Shown here one piece after another: positions 7,968 to 15,380 of a stretch of DNA of 19,173 bases. This DNA comes from Candidatus Bathyarchaeota archaeon. GTDB lineage: Archaea > Thermoproteota > Bathyarchaeia > Bathyarchaeales > UBA233. How positions within the stretch are numbered: the stretch's first letter is position 1; every line of letters begins with the position of its first letter. The notes under the pieces were generated by a model. The model saw only the letters and a list, made by a program, of their open reading frames with translations, had not been told where the DNA came from and made no database searches. The stretch covers positions 1 through 19,173 of the forward strand of contig SMYP01000124.1 of NCBI GenBank assembly GCA_007050895.1. The letters run 5' to 3'. The position numbers and the translations under genes are program-made.

Positions 7968-8744
7968 CTAAGCAAGATGTCTAGTCAACTTCAGAAGGTC
8001 CTCCGCATTCCGCGTAGTGGCTTCTGCTAACTCTTCTACACTGATATTTTTCAGATTCGCAATTTCTCGAGCGATTATAGGGAGAAAGCTGGGTTCATTG
8101 CGTTTTCCCCTCATCTCTTGAGGTGCAAGCCAAGGACAATCCGTTTCAAGTAGCATGTTTTTCAAGTCTATCCATTTAGCAATTTTCCGTAATTCCTGAG
8201 CCTTGGGGTAAGTGACTGTTCCAGCGAAAGAAATGAGGAAACCCAAATCTATACATCGTTGCGCCATTTCTTTGCTTCCAGAAAAACAGTGCATTACACC
8301 TTTGATTTTTCCCTCAAATCTCAAAAGAACCTGAAGAATTTCGTCGTGAGCTTCCCGATCATGAATCACAATTGGCAGATTCAATTCTTGTGCCAAGGAA
8401 AGTTGAGTTTCAAAAGCTCTCTTCTGAATTGCTTTCGGAGATAAATTCCTATAATAGTCAAGCCCGATTTCACCTATTGCCACAACTTTGGGATTGGTTG
8501 CGAGTTCTCTTAATTTATCCATGGAGTTTTCGTCTAGCGCGTTAGCATTATGAGGGTGAATGCCAACTGTCGCATAAAGTCCTTGGTACTTCTCAGAAAG
8601 TTCGATCCCTTTCAAACTACCAGTAATATCAAAGCCTATATTCACTATTCGAGTTAAGAGGTTCTCTTTAGCCCTTTCTAAAACCTTCTCTCGATCATTG
8701 TCAAAGCTTGTCCACTGGAGGTGAGCATGAGTATCCACGAACAT
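7968..8744 (-). CDS. TatD-family metal-dependent hydrolase (DNase)
   Basis: A 258-residue TIM-barrel metal hydrolase of the TatD group, which includes 3'-5' exonucleases acting on single-stranded DNA and RNA. Visible metal ligands from ATG 8744 are H6 and H8 in DTHAHL, E92 in GEIGLDYY, H128 in VIHDRE, H152 in MHCFSGS and D202 in ETDCPW, so the active site is complete. The open frame reaches a TTG at 8795, but TatD proteins normally begin M-(F/L)-x-D-x-H, so the ATG at 8744 is preferred. A TATA-like run at 8794-8803 (minus strand) fits that start with a leader of about 30 nt. Function in archaea is probably DNA repair or nucleic-acid clean-up, by family knowledge. Confidence 0.93.
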   Translation of the reverse strand: MFVDTHAHLQWTSFDNDREKVLERAKENLLTRIVNIGFDITGSLKGIELSEKYQGLYATVGIHPHNANALDENSMDKLRELATNPKVVAIGEIGLDYYRNLSPKAIQKRAFETQLSLAQELNLPIVIHDREAHDEILQVLLRFEGKIKGVMHCFSGSKEMAQRCIDLGFLISFAGTVTYPKAQELRKIAKWIDLKNMLLETDCPWLAPQEMRGKRNEPSFLPIIAREIANLKNISVEELAEATTRNAEDLLKLTRHLA

Positions 8745-8795
8745 TTTATCGTTACCACACGGTTCTTTGTTAACCTTAAACAAGTGTAGCGTCAA

Positions 8796-9048
8796 ATAAA
8801 AATCACCATGGCTTTAGCGAACTTTGATAAAAACACAAGTAGCCAAAATTTTTATGGTTCAGTAAAAAACATGGAAAGTTTAAACGTGTTTAAACAAACC
8901 TTAGCCGAGTAGAGACGTCTCCCACAACCAAACTCTCCATTTTTCACCAATGAAAAGTTATTTGGCAGAAAGCAAACCTGCAAAATACCATTCTGCATTT
9001 ATCAGCTGCTCAAAACCAACAACCTTTATCAACCAATAGAGAGGTTCA
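8796..9048. other. intergenic region holding the first 27-bp repeat
   Basis: This stretch between the divergent tatD and DUF362 genes has no supported gene. It carries a TATA-like element for tatD at its left end, the 27-bp repeat (8870-8896) and a 10-bp palindrome GAGACGTCTC at 8912-8921. A 13-codon ATG frame begins at 8871 inside the repeat and ends with TAG at about 8912. Confidence 0.5.
8870..8896. repeat. 27-bp exact repeat, copy 1
   Basis: Identical over 27 bases to 11237-11263 and in the same orientation. It opens CATGGAAA and contains GTTTAAACGTGTTTAAAC, two perfect 8-bp palindromes GTTTAAAC separated by GT. Flanks of the two copies are unrelated. It lies 74 bp from the TTG and 126 bp from the ATG of tatD, and about 180 bp upstream of the DUF362 gene. 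It looks like a paired-site operator. Confidence 0.8.
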
Positions 9049-9057
9049 TTTTAAATA
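9049..9057 (+). promoter_or_regulatory. TATA box of the DUF362 gene (leaderless start)
   Basis: TTTTAAATA is centred at about 9053, 26-27 nt before the ATG at 9080. This predicts transcription beginning at that ATG, a leaderless mRNA. Confidence 0.55.
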
Positions 9058-9079
9058 GATTGTTAAAGGTCAAGTGCAG

Positions 9080-10864
9080 ATGAAAAAGCATCATAGGAAT
9101 GAATTACATTTTTCCAAAAAGGACAAGCCCTATAACAAGCGCTTAGTTTTATTTGGTGCAGCATCGCTCATCTGGTTCATTTTTCGAACGGGCACAAAAC
9201 CGTCGAGAGTTGTGTATCCTTGTCAGAGAGCAGCTTTGGCTAACAGCTCGATATTGCTGGGTTTGTCTATCCCACTCTGGTTAACTTCCATGTTGACAAA
9301 AACGAAGAAATTCATCTCTAGAAAAGGGATAACCCTTGCAATCCTACTTATCATAGCAAACATGGTGCTAAGCAGCAGCCAGTATCTGGGAAACATGCAA
9401 CTTGCCGGAGCAGCCAACCCCAATCAAGAGCTTTATCTTTCACTTGAGCCCATGCAGGCGAGTAGTTCTCCCGCCTCAAACCTGTATCTTGTAAACGGTC
9501 CCACAATCGCGCATGTTAATGAACTAATAAATCTAATGGGATCTAATGGTTTACTCGTCTACAAATCAGAAACGAGCGGATATAATAAGGGACCTAACGG
9601 CTTAATCGCAAATAACGATGTAGTTCTAATAAAGATCAATGAGGAATGGCCCTATCGGGGAGGAACAAACACGGACATTTTGAAAGAGCTAATTCAGGCA
9701 TTGGTTGACCATCCAGACGGCTTTGTTGGAGAAATTGTTGTAGCAGATAATGGTCAATGGCAAGGAAGCATGAACTGGCCAGAAAGCAACGCCGAAGATC
9801 ATGCTCAGTCAACCCAAGACGTAGTTAATACATTCTCAACGCTACACAAAGTCTCAACCTACAGTTGGATCCCTATAAGAAGCGTACGTGTAAACGAATA
9901 CTCAAGTGGAGACAATAGTAATGGCTACGTACTCTACGACACCAGCGATCCTGAAACGGGCATTTTAGTTTCATACCCCAAGTTCCAAACAACTTACGGA
10001 ACATACGTTAGCTTCAAAAATGGCATATGGAACGGAACAGACTACGAAAAAAGGTTGAAAGTCATCAACATGCCCGTTCTAAAAACACACTCGACATATG
10101 GCGTTACTGCTTCTCTAAAACACTACATGGGCGTACAATCGCAAGGAGAAGGACAACCAGGATTAGCTAATGGGCACTCAACTGTGGCCACTGGTGGAAT
10201 GGGAACGCTTATGGTTGAAACGAGGCTTCCAACCTTAAACATCATTGACGCGGTTTGGGTAAACGCGAATCCGCCACCTTTTTCTGGGATGGGCCCAGGC
10301 ACACCTTATAATCAAGCCACTCGAGTTAACGTGCTTATGGCAAGCGCAGACCCTGTGGCTCTTGATTACTGGGCTGCAAAACATATTCTGATGCAGACTG
10401 CAAACTTGATAGGACATACCGATACCCATACAATAAACCCAGACAATACTGATAGAAGTGGAGTTTCTGGAGAAGCATTTGGCGTCTGGTTAAGTCGAAC
10501 AAAGAATGAAATTGTAGCTGGGGGTTACCCCGTTACTTCCGACGAAAACAAAATGAACGTGTACGTTAAAAGTGAAGAACCTTTACCGACTCCTAGTCCT
10601 TCAACAACTCCTGCATCAACGCCCACGCCCAATCCAACAGGTTCCCCATCTCAATCGCCGACATTATCTCCGTCATCATCTCCATTACCAAGTGTATCCC
10701 CATCCGCAACAGATTCGCCTTCTCCAACGCCGACGACCAGTCCATATCCCCCACAAACACCCACTCCTCCGCCATCAGACCCATCATTGCTTCTCTACGG
10801 GTTGATAGGCGGCACCATAATCTTTTTTGCAGCGATACTCGCAGTCTTACTCTTCAAAAAGTAG
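9080..10864 (+). CDS. DUF362 surface protein with Pro/Ser/Thr stalk and C-terminal anchor
   Basis: Encodes 594 residues from ATG 9080, which fits the TATA box; a GTG at 9074 adds two residues. The N-terminus is basic and has two or three hydrophobic segments around a conserved-looking [18 protein letters not shown]. The body carries a DUF362-type fold ([57 protein letters not shown]). DUF362 proteins are often linked to iron-sulfur chemistry, but no CxxC cluster is present here. Next comes a linker of about 70 residues made almost only of Pro, Ser and Thr, then a single membrane helix ([20 protein letters not shown]) and FKK. This is an archaeal cell-surface layout: an enzyme-like domain on a glycosylatable stalk. 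Reaction unknown. Confidence 0.85.
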   Translation: MKKHHRNELHFSKKDKPYNKRLVLFGAASLIWFIFRTGTKPSRVVYPCQRAALANSSILLGLSIPLWLTSMLTKTKKFISRKGITLAILLIIANMVLSSSQYLGNMQLAGAANPNQELYLSLEPMQASSSPASNLYLVNGPTIAHVNELINLMGSNGLLVYKSETSGYNKGPNGLIANNDVVLIKINEEWPYRGGTNTDILKELIQALVDHPDGFVGEIVVADNGQWQGSMNWPESNAEDHAQSTQDVVNTFSTLHKVSTYSWIPIRSVRVNEYSSGDNSNGYVLYDTSDPETGILVSYPKFQTTYGTYVSFKNGIWNGTDYEKRLKVINMPVLKTHSTYGVTASLKHYMGVQSQGEGQPGLANGHSTVATGGMGTLMVETRLPTLNIIDAVWVNANPPPFSGMGPGTPYNQATRVNVLMASADPVALDYWAAKHILMQTANLIGHTDTHTINPDNTDRSGVSGEAFGVWLSRTKNEIVAGGYPVTSDENKMNVYVKSEEPLPTPSPSTTPASTPTPNPTGSPSQSPTLSPSSSPLPSVSPSATDSPSPTPTTSPYPPQTPTPPPSDPSLLLYGLIGGTIIFFAAILAVLLFKK

Positions 10865-10918
10865 CGCTATCCCAAGCAGGAAAAGCATGCATTTTCTTAA
10901 GGTTTGAGACCGAGGCGC

Positions 10919-10938
10919 GAGTGGATATGTCTCCACTC
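10919..10938. terminator. hairpin between convergent genes
   Basis: GAGTGGA (10919-10925) and TCCACTC (10932-10938) pair perfectly with a 6-nt loop. T-rich sequence follows on the plus strand (10950-10968). It sits 55 bases after the DUF362 stop and just beyond the end of the minus-strand ORF at 10951, so it could serve both. Confidence 0.45.
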
Positions 10939-10950
10939 TCAACAAAACCC

Positions 10951-11169
10951 TCATTTTATCGTTTTTCTGATCTTCTTCTCGGCTAAGTAGCGTAAATTTT
11001 GAACAGGCGAATCTTCAAGGTTTTGCTCAATTTTTTCCCTGTATTTCTTCTCCGACTCCTTTGCCTTGCTTTCCTTGACACTAAATTCAACGCTGTTTTC
11101 AAGATTCCTTATCGTCCTCCCCAGTCTACGTTGACCCCTAGTAACCATTATCTTCACTTGAGAATCCAT
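10951..11169 (-). CDS. small charged coiled-coil-like hypothetical protein
   Basis: Encodes 72 residues, very rich in Lys, Arg and Glu, mostly predicted helix (KESKAKESEKKYREKIEQNLED then a basic tail EKKIRKTIK). On the minus strand GTTAAATAGG lies about 23 nt before the ATG, close to a leaderless promoter spacing, and GGAAGG lies within the same stretch. No family recognised. It is convergent with the DUF362 gene and divergent from the S-component operon. It could be a DNA- or ribosome-associated small protein, or a spurious frame; an overlapping plus frame (10999-11250) looks less protein-like. Confidence 0.45.
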   Translation of the reverse strand: MDSQVKIMVTRGQRRLGRTIRNLENSVEFSVKESKAKESEKKYREKIEQNLEDSPVQNLRYLAEKKIRKTIK

Positions 11170-11236
11170 AACAAACCTTCCTATTTAACTGCACCTAAGA
11201 AACAAAAAAGACAAGCGATTAACTCGATGAAAAAAG

Positions 11237-11263
11237 CATGGAAAGTTTAAACGTGTTTAAACA
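11237..11263. repeat. 27-bp exact repeat, copy 2
   Basis: Identical to 8870-8896. Its right edge is 13 bases before TTTTATTTA (11277-11285), the likely TATA box of the S-component/pantoate kinase/PPAT operon, which is a typical place for an archaeal activator or repressor site. The inner TTTAAA could also act as a TATA box itself. An ATG inside the repeat opens a 20-codon frame ending at about 11300. Confidence 0.8.
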
Positions 11264-11339
11264 GTTCATAGGGAACTTTTATTTACATAGACTACCTTGA
11301 AAAAAGCCTTAGCTCATGAATCATTGAGGCATACTAGAG

Positions 11340-12104
11340 ATGAGGTCATCAGATATTGCAGCCACAGGTATATGTGCAGCTTTGTATGCGGTGATAGGTC
11401 TTTTAACCAGTTTTGGTCTAAATGTGGGCGGTGTAGCGTTTTATCCAGCCGTTGTTGTACCAGCCATATTCGCTGTTTTGTTTGGACCTTTAGTGGGTGG
11501 AATCGGCGCGGGAATAGGCATTTTCATCAGAGATGTTATTTATCATGGCGATCCATTACTGAGCTTGTTTGCTGGCGTCACAAGCAACTTTGTCATGTTT
11601 TTTCTACTCGGATACTTTTCTCATAGAAGAATTGACCCCCAAAAAGTAGCTCTTAGCGCAATTATTGGTGGTATACTTATAGTCGGCGGTCTAGTACTAC
11701 CCACTTTTCTGTTGCCAACAGAATCGCTGATTTATACAGGTTTGTCCACTTCAGAAACCATTATTTTGTTAGTGGTACTAGTGACAGTAAGTTTGCTTGC
11801 AATCATAGGCATATTTGCGTTTAAAAGAGAATGGAGAACCTTCAGCGTTGGAACTGTGATTGGACAAGGTGTGGGCGCAGCAGTCGTCTCTATTACCGTT
11901 TGGGCGTACAGTAGCCTTTTCTACTCTCAAAACGGTTATTTCACAGCCCCTTTACCGCCAGAGTTTATTCCGATAATTGCTGTTTGGACAATTGCCACAG
12001 AAATACCATTCATACTCATTATATGTCCACCAATCATAAACGCATGTTACAAAGCCTTCCCATCACTAAAGACGTCTGAGAAAACCGAGGAAAAGGCGAA
12101 ATAA
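11340..12104 (+). CDS. ECF-type transporter substrate-binding (S) component
   Basis: A 254-residue hydrophobic protein with about six membrane segments. The N-terminal ATGICAALYAVIGLL and the glycine-rich VLFGPLVGGIGAGIGIFIRDVIY are typical of S components of energy-coupling-factor vitamin importers. These bind the substrate in the membrane and borrow a shared ATPase/T module, which is not in this window. The stop overlaps the start of pantoate kinase (TAATG), and PPAT follows, so the substrate is probably a CoA precursor such as pantoate or pantothenate; that is inference from the operon. The ATG is preceded by GAGG at 11326-11329. The C-terminal tail (KTSEKTEEKAK) is charged and probably cytoplasmic. 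The 27-bp repeat lies 76 bases upstream. Confidence 0.85.
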   Translation: MRSSDIAATGICAALYAVIGLLTSFGLNVGGVAFYPAVVVPAIFAVLFGPLVGGIGAGIGIFIRDVIYHGDPLLSLFAGVTSNFVMFFLLGYFSHRRIDPQKVALSAIIGGILIVGGLVLPTFLLPTESLIYTGLSTSETIILLVVLVTVSLLAIIGIFAFKREWRTFSVGTVIGQGVGAAVVSITVWAYSSLFYSQNGYFTAPLPPEFIPIIAVWTIATEIPFILIICPPIINACYKAFPSLKTSEKTEEKAK

Positions 12105-13051
12105 TGCCGGAAACCATTGCAAGAGCGTTTTCACCTGCGGGAATTTCAAGTTTTTTTGAAATCTGTGACAGGACAAATGACGGAAAACCCATAGTGGATT
12201 GTGAGCTGGTTGGCTCCAGAGGTGGCGGCTTCGGAATCCAAAAAGGTGTTTTAACCGAAGTCACTGTTTCGGAAGCCAAAAAAGAAAATATTCGCGTTTT
12301 CATTAATGGAAAACCAGCGCCAGAAGCTGAGACCACAAGAACAGTCTCAAGAATATTACTGGATAAGTCTGAAAAGATATGCGACGTTATGGTTAAGCAT
12401 AAAGTCGATATTCCAGTCGGCGCAGGGTTCGGTTCCAGCGCTGGTGGAGCCCTTACTGTTGGGTTGGCCCTCTCCAAAGCTTTAGACTTGCGTTTAACAT
12501 ATAATCAAATTGGCAGAATCGCGCACGTCGCCGAAGTGCAGTGTAAAACTGGTTTAGGCACGGTCGGTCCGTTAATGCTTGGCGGCTGCGTACTTGTGAT
12601 TGAGCCAGGTGCACCAGGAATAGGCGTCATTGACCGCATACCACTCAGTGACAACTACATGATAGTCGCGGGAGTTTTCGGATCTACTCCGACAAAACAT
12701 GTGTTAGCTTCAGTTGAAAAACGACGCAAGGTCAACCTTTGGGGAAGGAAAACATTGGATGCGATTTTGACTGAGCCAACTGTCGAAAATTTTATGCATT
12801 GCAGTTTGAACTTCGCGGATAAGGCAGGTTTCATTACCCCACGTGTTAAACGATTAGTGAAGTTAGCTGAAAAAGCTGGCGCAGTGGGGGTCGCACAGAA
12901 CATGGTAGGCGAAGCAGTCCATGCACTTGTGCTCGAGGAAAACACGGAAAACATAAAAGAAGCCTTCAAGCAGGTTTTGCCTAACGATAAAATCCTAACA
13001 GCTAAAATTGACTTTCAAGGCGCTAGGCTGGTAAGACATGAAGAAATTTAG
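12104..13051 (+). CDS. pantoate kinase (GHMP family)
   Basis: Archaeal pantoate kinase, 315 residues, phosphorylating pantoate to 4-phosphopantoate with ATP, the first committed step of the archaeal CoA route before phosphopantothenate synthetase. The GHMP phosphate-binding motif PVGAGFGSSAGGAL is at residues 104-117. The N-terminal ARAFSPAGISSFFEI and the C-terminal GVAQNMVGEAVHALV match the family layout. It overlaps the S component by one base (TAATG) and PPAT by 14 bases, so the three are probably translated together. Complete and ordinary in length. The GHMP assignment is certain; the pantoate specificity rests on overall resemblance and on the PPAT neighbour. Confidence 0.93.
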   Translation: MPETIARAFSPAGISSFFEICDRTNDGKPIVDCELVGSRGGGFGIQKGVLTEVTVSEAKKENIRVFINGKPAPEAETTRTVSRILLDKSEKICDVMVKHKVDIPVGAGFGSSAGGALTVGLALSKALDLRLTYNQIGRIAHVAEVQCKTGLGTVGPLMLGGCVLVIEPGAPGIGVIDRIPLSDNYMIVAGVFGSTPTKHVLASVEKRRKVNLWGRKTLDAILTEPTVENFMHCSLNFADKAGFITPRVKRLVKLAEKAGAVGVAQNMVGEAVHALVLEENTENIKEAFKQVLPNDKILTAKIDFQGARLVRHEEI

Positions 13052-13514
13052 AAAAGTAGCGGTTGGCGGGACATTCGATGAATTTCACAAGGGTCACAGG
13101 AGCCTGCTCATTAAAGCCTTCGAGGTCGGCGATAAAGTTTTAATCGGATTATGCACTGACGACTTCGTTAAAAAATTAGATAAGCCACACATGACCGCCC
13201 CTTACGAAGTGAGACTGCAAGAATTAGAGGTCTTTCTTAAAAATTTAAACCTAATTGACAAGTCGGAGATTATTCCTCTTAATGATCCTTATGGCAAAAC
13301 CCTTACAGATAAGTGCATAGAAGCTTTGGTTGTAAGCGAAGAAACTGAGAAAACCGCTCTAAAAATTAACCAAAAACGTTGTGAAGCGCAACTTCCAGAG
13401 CTCAAAATAATTACGATAAGAATGGTGCCTGCGGAAAACTATAAACCCATCTCAACCACAAGAATCCGAAAAGGTGAGATAGACCGCGAAGGCCACCTGT
13501 TGAAGAGTCCATGA
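13038..13514 (+). CDS. archaeal phosphopantetheine adenylyltransferase (PPAT)
   Basis: A 158-residue nucleotidyltransferase of the archaeal/eukaryotic PPAT type, converting 4'-phosphopantetheine and ATP to dephospho-CoA. GGTFDEFHKGHR at residues 10-21 contains the H17-x-G-H20 active-site motif. ISTTRIRKGEID at 138-149 is the second nucleotide-binding motif (the ISSTRIR-like signature). The length is normal. It overlaps pantoate kinase by 14 bases, giving an early and a late CoA step in one operon. It is convergent with the following minus-strand gene, with 49 bases between the stops. Confidence 0.95.
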   Translation: MKKFRKVAVGGTFDEFHKGHRSLLIKAFEVGDKVLIGLCTDDFVKKLDKPHMTAPYEVRLQELEVFLKNLNLIDKSEIIPLNDPYGKTLTDKCIEALVVSEETEKTALKINQKRCEAQLPELKIITIRMVPAENYKPISTTRIRKGEIDREGHLLKSP

Positions 13515-13563
13515 AATTGAACCCGACAATTAGATTCGTGTGAAATGTTGGATGAAAAAAAGT

Positions 13564-14112
13564 TTAGCGTTGTATGTCTTGAGGCTTTTTATAAATTTCT
13601 TCTCTCCACTTTCTCTCCCAACTCGCCCAGCCAGTTTTAACTAAGCCTTCTCTCAGACGAGGCATTTCAGCCACCCACTCAAGTAGCGTCCAAAAGCGCC
13701 TTTTGGTTTTAAGCAGTTCTGCAGGTATGCCTGATTCAACGCACCATCTAACGTAACCTCTTTCAACAATCTCTTGAAGCTCACCGGTAGCATCAACTTT
13801 TTCAACTCTGTATCCCCGGTTTTCTAGGTACCTGCGCAAGCTGGAGAGCACGTAGCCTGAGCTAACCTTAAAATGGGTTTCCGCATCTGGCTGGGTAACC
13901 TCGATAATTTCTTCGGCGATTTTAACTGAATCATCCAAATATTTCTTTTTCTTAAAGTTAGGTGGCTGAAAAGAGGAAGTTGGAATCCTGCGCTCCATGT
14001 AGCGCGGGTCTGGCGGTTTAATCGCGCCGATCACTACACCCAACAGAAGATCACTCCATCCAGCACTATCGATAACAATCTCTTTCGCGTAGGTGAAATG
14101 GTCCAGCGTCAC
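13564..14112 (-). CDS. archaeal hypothetical protein
   Basis: Encodes 182 residues from GTG 14112, which follows GGTGA by 6 nt; an in-frame TGA three codons upstream excludes a longer form. TATATTATAA at about 14135-14146 is a likely TATA box. The start, EIVIDSAGWSDLLLGVVIGAI, reads as two strands joined by a turn with a conserved-looking Asp, which recalls the opening of RNase H-fold nucleases; this is weak. Then come a Lys-rich loop, a helix (VSSGYVLSSLRRYLENRGYRV) and a Trp-rich C-terminus (FWTLLEWVAEMP, GWASWERKW). It resembles a conserved archaeal protein, but I cannot name a family. Confidence 0.75.
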   Translation of the reverse strand: MTLDHFTYAKEIVIDSAGWSDLLLGVVIGAIKPPDPRYMERRIPTSSFQPPNFKKKKYLDDSVKIAEEIIEVTQPDAETHFKVSSGYVLSSLRRYLENRGYRVEKVDATGELQEIVERGYVRWCVESGIPAELLKTKRRFWTLLEWVAEMPRLREGLVKTGWASWERKWREEIYKKPQDIQR

Positions 14113-14290
14113 TATACGTCACCAGAAGCTCAATTATAATATACAAGTATGTTTTTCTATCTTTTTGTTTTTTTAATATGTACTATTGAATTCATTAATT
14201 ATATCAGAAATCCGAAGACTGATTCTAACGCACTCAATATTAATATAGTTAATAGAAATCAGTTCAATCTAAAATAGGAAGGATGAAAAA
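14113..14290. other. AT-rich divergent promoter region
   Basis: Between the 14112 gene (-) and the zinc-ribbon gene (+). Very AT-rich, with TATA-like elements in both directions, among them TTAATATAG at about 14240-14248 for the plus strand. AGGAAGGATGA at 14276-14286 provides the Shine-Dalgarno region of the zinc-ribbon gene. No other gene seen. Confidence 0.5.
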
Positions 14291-14446
14291 ACGGTAAACA
14301 AGGGAATACACTGCCCTAAATGCGGCTCCTCAGAGATAGAGAAGAACAAGAATCAAGAACGTCGTTGTACCAAATGTGGAGAAAAATTCTATTTAGTTAC
14401 ACCTCAGTGCGGTTCTCAACATGACTTGAAAAGATATGAACTTTGA
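14291..14446 (+). CDS. small zinc-ribbon protein (ACG start or A-tract frameshift)
   Basis: A 51-residue ORF. It encodes GIHCPKCGSSEIEKN, then ERRCTKCGEKFYLV, then PQCGSQHDLKRYEL. The two CxxC knuckles (C8/C11 and C26/C29) form a textbook zinc ribbon; C40 and H44 are additional possible ligands. The frame has no ATG, GTG or TTG before the first knuckle. ACG 14291 gives (M)VNKGIHCPKCG, sits 4-8 nt after the GGAAGGATGA Shine-Dalgarno region (14277-14286), and lies about 47 nt from a TATA box. Alternatively ATG 14283 starts the gene and the A6 run is one base short; seven As would give MKKTVNKGIHC. Possibly a small transcription or translation accessory factor. It ends 10 bases before the tRNA gene on the other strand. 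Confidence 0.72.
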   Translation, partial: TVNKGIHCPKCGSSEIEKNKNQERRCTKCGEKFYLVTPQCGSQHDLKRYEL

Positions 14447-14456
14447 CAATACTAAA

Positions 14457-14534
14457 TGGCGGGCCCGACGGGAATTGAACCCGCGACCTACGGATTAAGA
14501 GTCCGCCGCTCTAGCCTTGCTGAGCTACGGGCCC
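14457..14534 (-). tRNA. tRNA-Lys (anticodon CTT)
   Basis: Minus-strand cloverleaf. The acceptor stem GGGCCCG (14534-14528) pairs with CGGGCCC (14467-14461), followed by discriminator G (14460) and an encoded CCA (14459-14457). The D arm contains GTAGCTCAG, the T arm GGTTCAATTCC. The anticodon stem GCGGA/TCCGT encloses the loop CTCTTAA, so the anticodon is CTT, reading lysine AAG. No intron. A TATA-like CTATATTTC at 14576-14568 lies about 35 nt upstream of the 5' end. Confidence 0.96.
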
Positions 14535-14599
14535 GCAACGTCTCTTTTGAAAAAAAGGTTTCACTGAGAAATATAGAGCTTACGGTTTTTAATGTTATT

Positions 14600-15265
14600 T
14601 CACTGAATAAGTATGTCTGGTTTGTCGCTGGCTATCCCGTCAACACCTTTTTTCGAGTATTCTGAGATTTCTTCAGGATTGTTTATGGTCCAAACTATGA
14701 CTTTTAACCCATTGTCATGAGCTTTCACAACATTAGCTGTGTGCGTAAATCTATAGAGAGGTAGAAGATAGCTTGCTTTAAGTTCCAGCGCGGCTCTTAT
14801 GGGGTCCTTATGTTTCACATAGATTAGGCCAGTTTCCACCTCATTGTTCAAATCCCTAACTTTTCGTAGTGCCTCTTCTATGAAAGACACGATTACCACG
14901 TTTTTCTGCAAGCCCATTTCATTCACTGCAAAAAGCACTTTTTCTTCAATGCCGGCTTCTTTCAATTCGATGACGATTTTTACTTTACTGTCCAAAAAGT
15001 TAAGAGCTTCTTTCAATGTAGGAATTTTCTCGCCTTTTTCTGCAGATAACTCTTTTATCTCTTTAAGCGTAAACTCGCTCACCAAGCCTTCGCCGTCTGT
15101 TGTTCTCTTAACATCAGCGTCGTGGATGACAACAAGCTGATTATCTTTTGTTTTTCTAACATCAAGCTCTATCGCGTCCACACCGATTTCCATTGCTTTC
15201 TTGAAGCTGCGAAGCGTGTTCTCAGGCTCGTAGGCTCTGGCGCCCCTATGACCTATACGCAACAT
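14600..15265 (-). CDS. glycerophosphodiester phosphodiesterase
   Basis: A 221-residue GDPD-family TIM barrel hydrolysing glycerophosphodiesters to glycerol phosphate and an alcohol. The N-terminal IGHRGARAYEPENT holds the catalytic His-Arg and metal Glu. ELDVRKTKDNQLVVIHDADVKRTT supplies the remaining metal ligands and the second catalytic His. IVIELK and VIVWTINNPEE are conserved later strands. No signal peptide, so it is cytoplasmic. CTTATATAG (plus strand 15289-15297) is a minus-strand TATA box about 27 nt from the ATG, predicting an almost leaderless mRNA. It lies 115 bases downstream of bax1 on the same strand but has its own promoter. A role in lipid turnover or phosphate salvage is plausible. 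Confidence 0.94.
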   Translation of the reverse strand: MLRIGHRGARAYEPENTLRSFKKAMEIGVDAIELDVRKTKDNQLVVIHDADVKRTTDGEGLVSEFTLKEIKELSAEKGEKIPTLKEALNFLDSKVKIVIELKEAGIEEKVLFAVNEMGLQKNVVIVSFIEEALRKVRDLNNEVETGLIYVKHKDPIRAALELKASYLLPLYRFTHTANVVKAHDNGLKVIVWTINNPEEISEYSKKGVDGIASDKPDILIQ

Positions 15266-15380
15266 GAAAATTATTGACCCATTAAAATCTTATATAGCTT
15301 TATAACCTCCTCCTTGGAGGCACTCTGGATTCCCAATGTGCTATTGTTTTTCTTGGATTTTTTTGGTTCCTGTTGGATTG

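Noticed and set aside
10572..10805. ORFs over the stalk of the DUF362 protein on both strands
   Set aside because: They arise from the low-complexity Pro/Ser/Thr codons and have no start signal or family resemblance.
10999..11250. Plus-strand 83-residue ORF
   Set aside because: It overlaps the minus-strand charged ORF that has a promoter-like box, has odd composition, and runs into the 27-bp repeat.
8870..11263. The two 27-bp repeats as ends of a 2.4-kb mobile element or att sites
   Set aside because: No transposase, integrase or tRNA target lies between or beside them, and the flanks show no target duplication. Their promoter position and inner symmetry fit an operator better.
14456..14665. 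Plus-strand ORF opening MAGPTGIEPATYGLRVRR
   Set aside because: It is the antisense of the tRNA-Lys gene; this peptide is a well-known spurious translation over tRNA complements.
15309..15320. CCTCC-TT-GGAGG palindrome upstream of the glycerophosphodiesterase
   Set aside because: Short, with a 2-nt loop that cannot form a stable RNA hairpin, and no partner site seen elsewhere.
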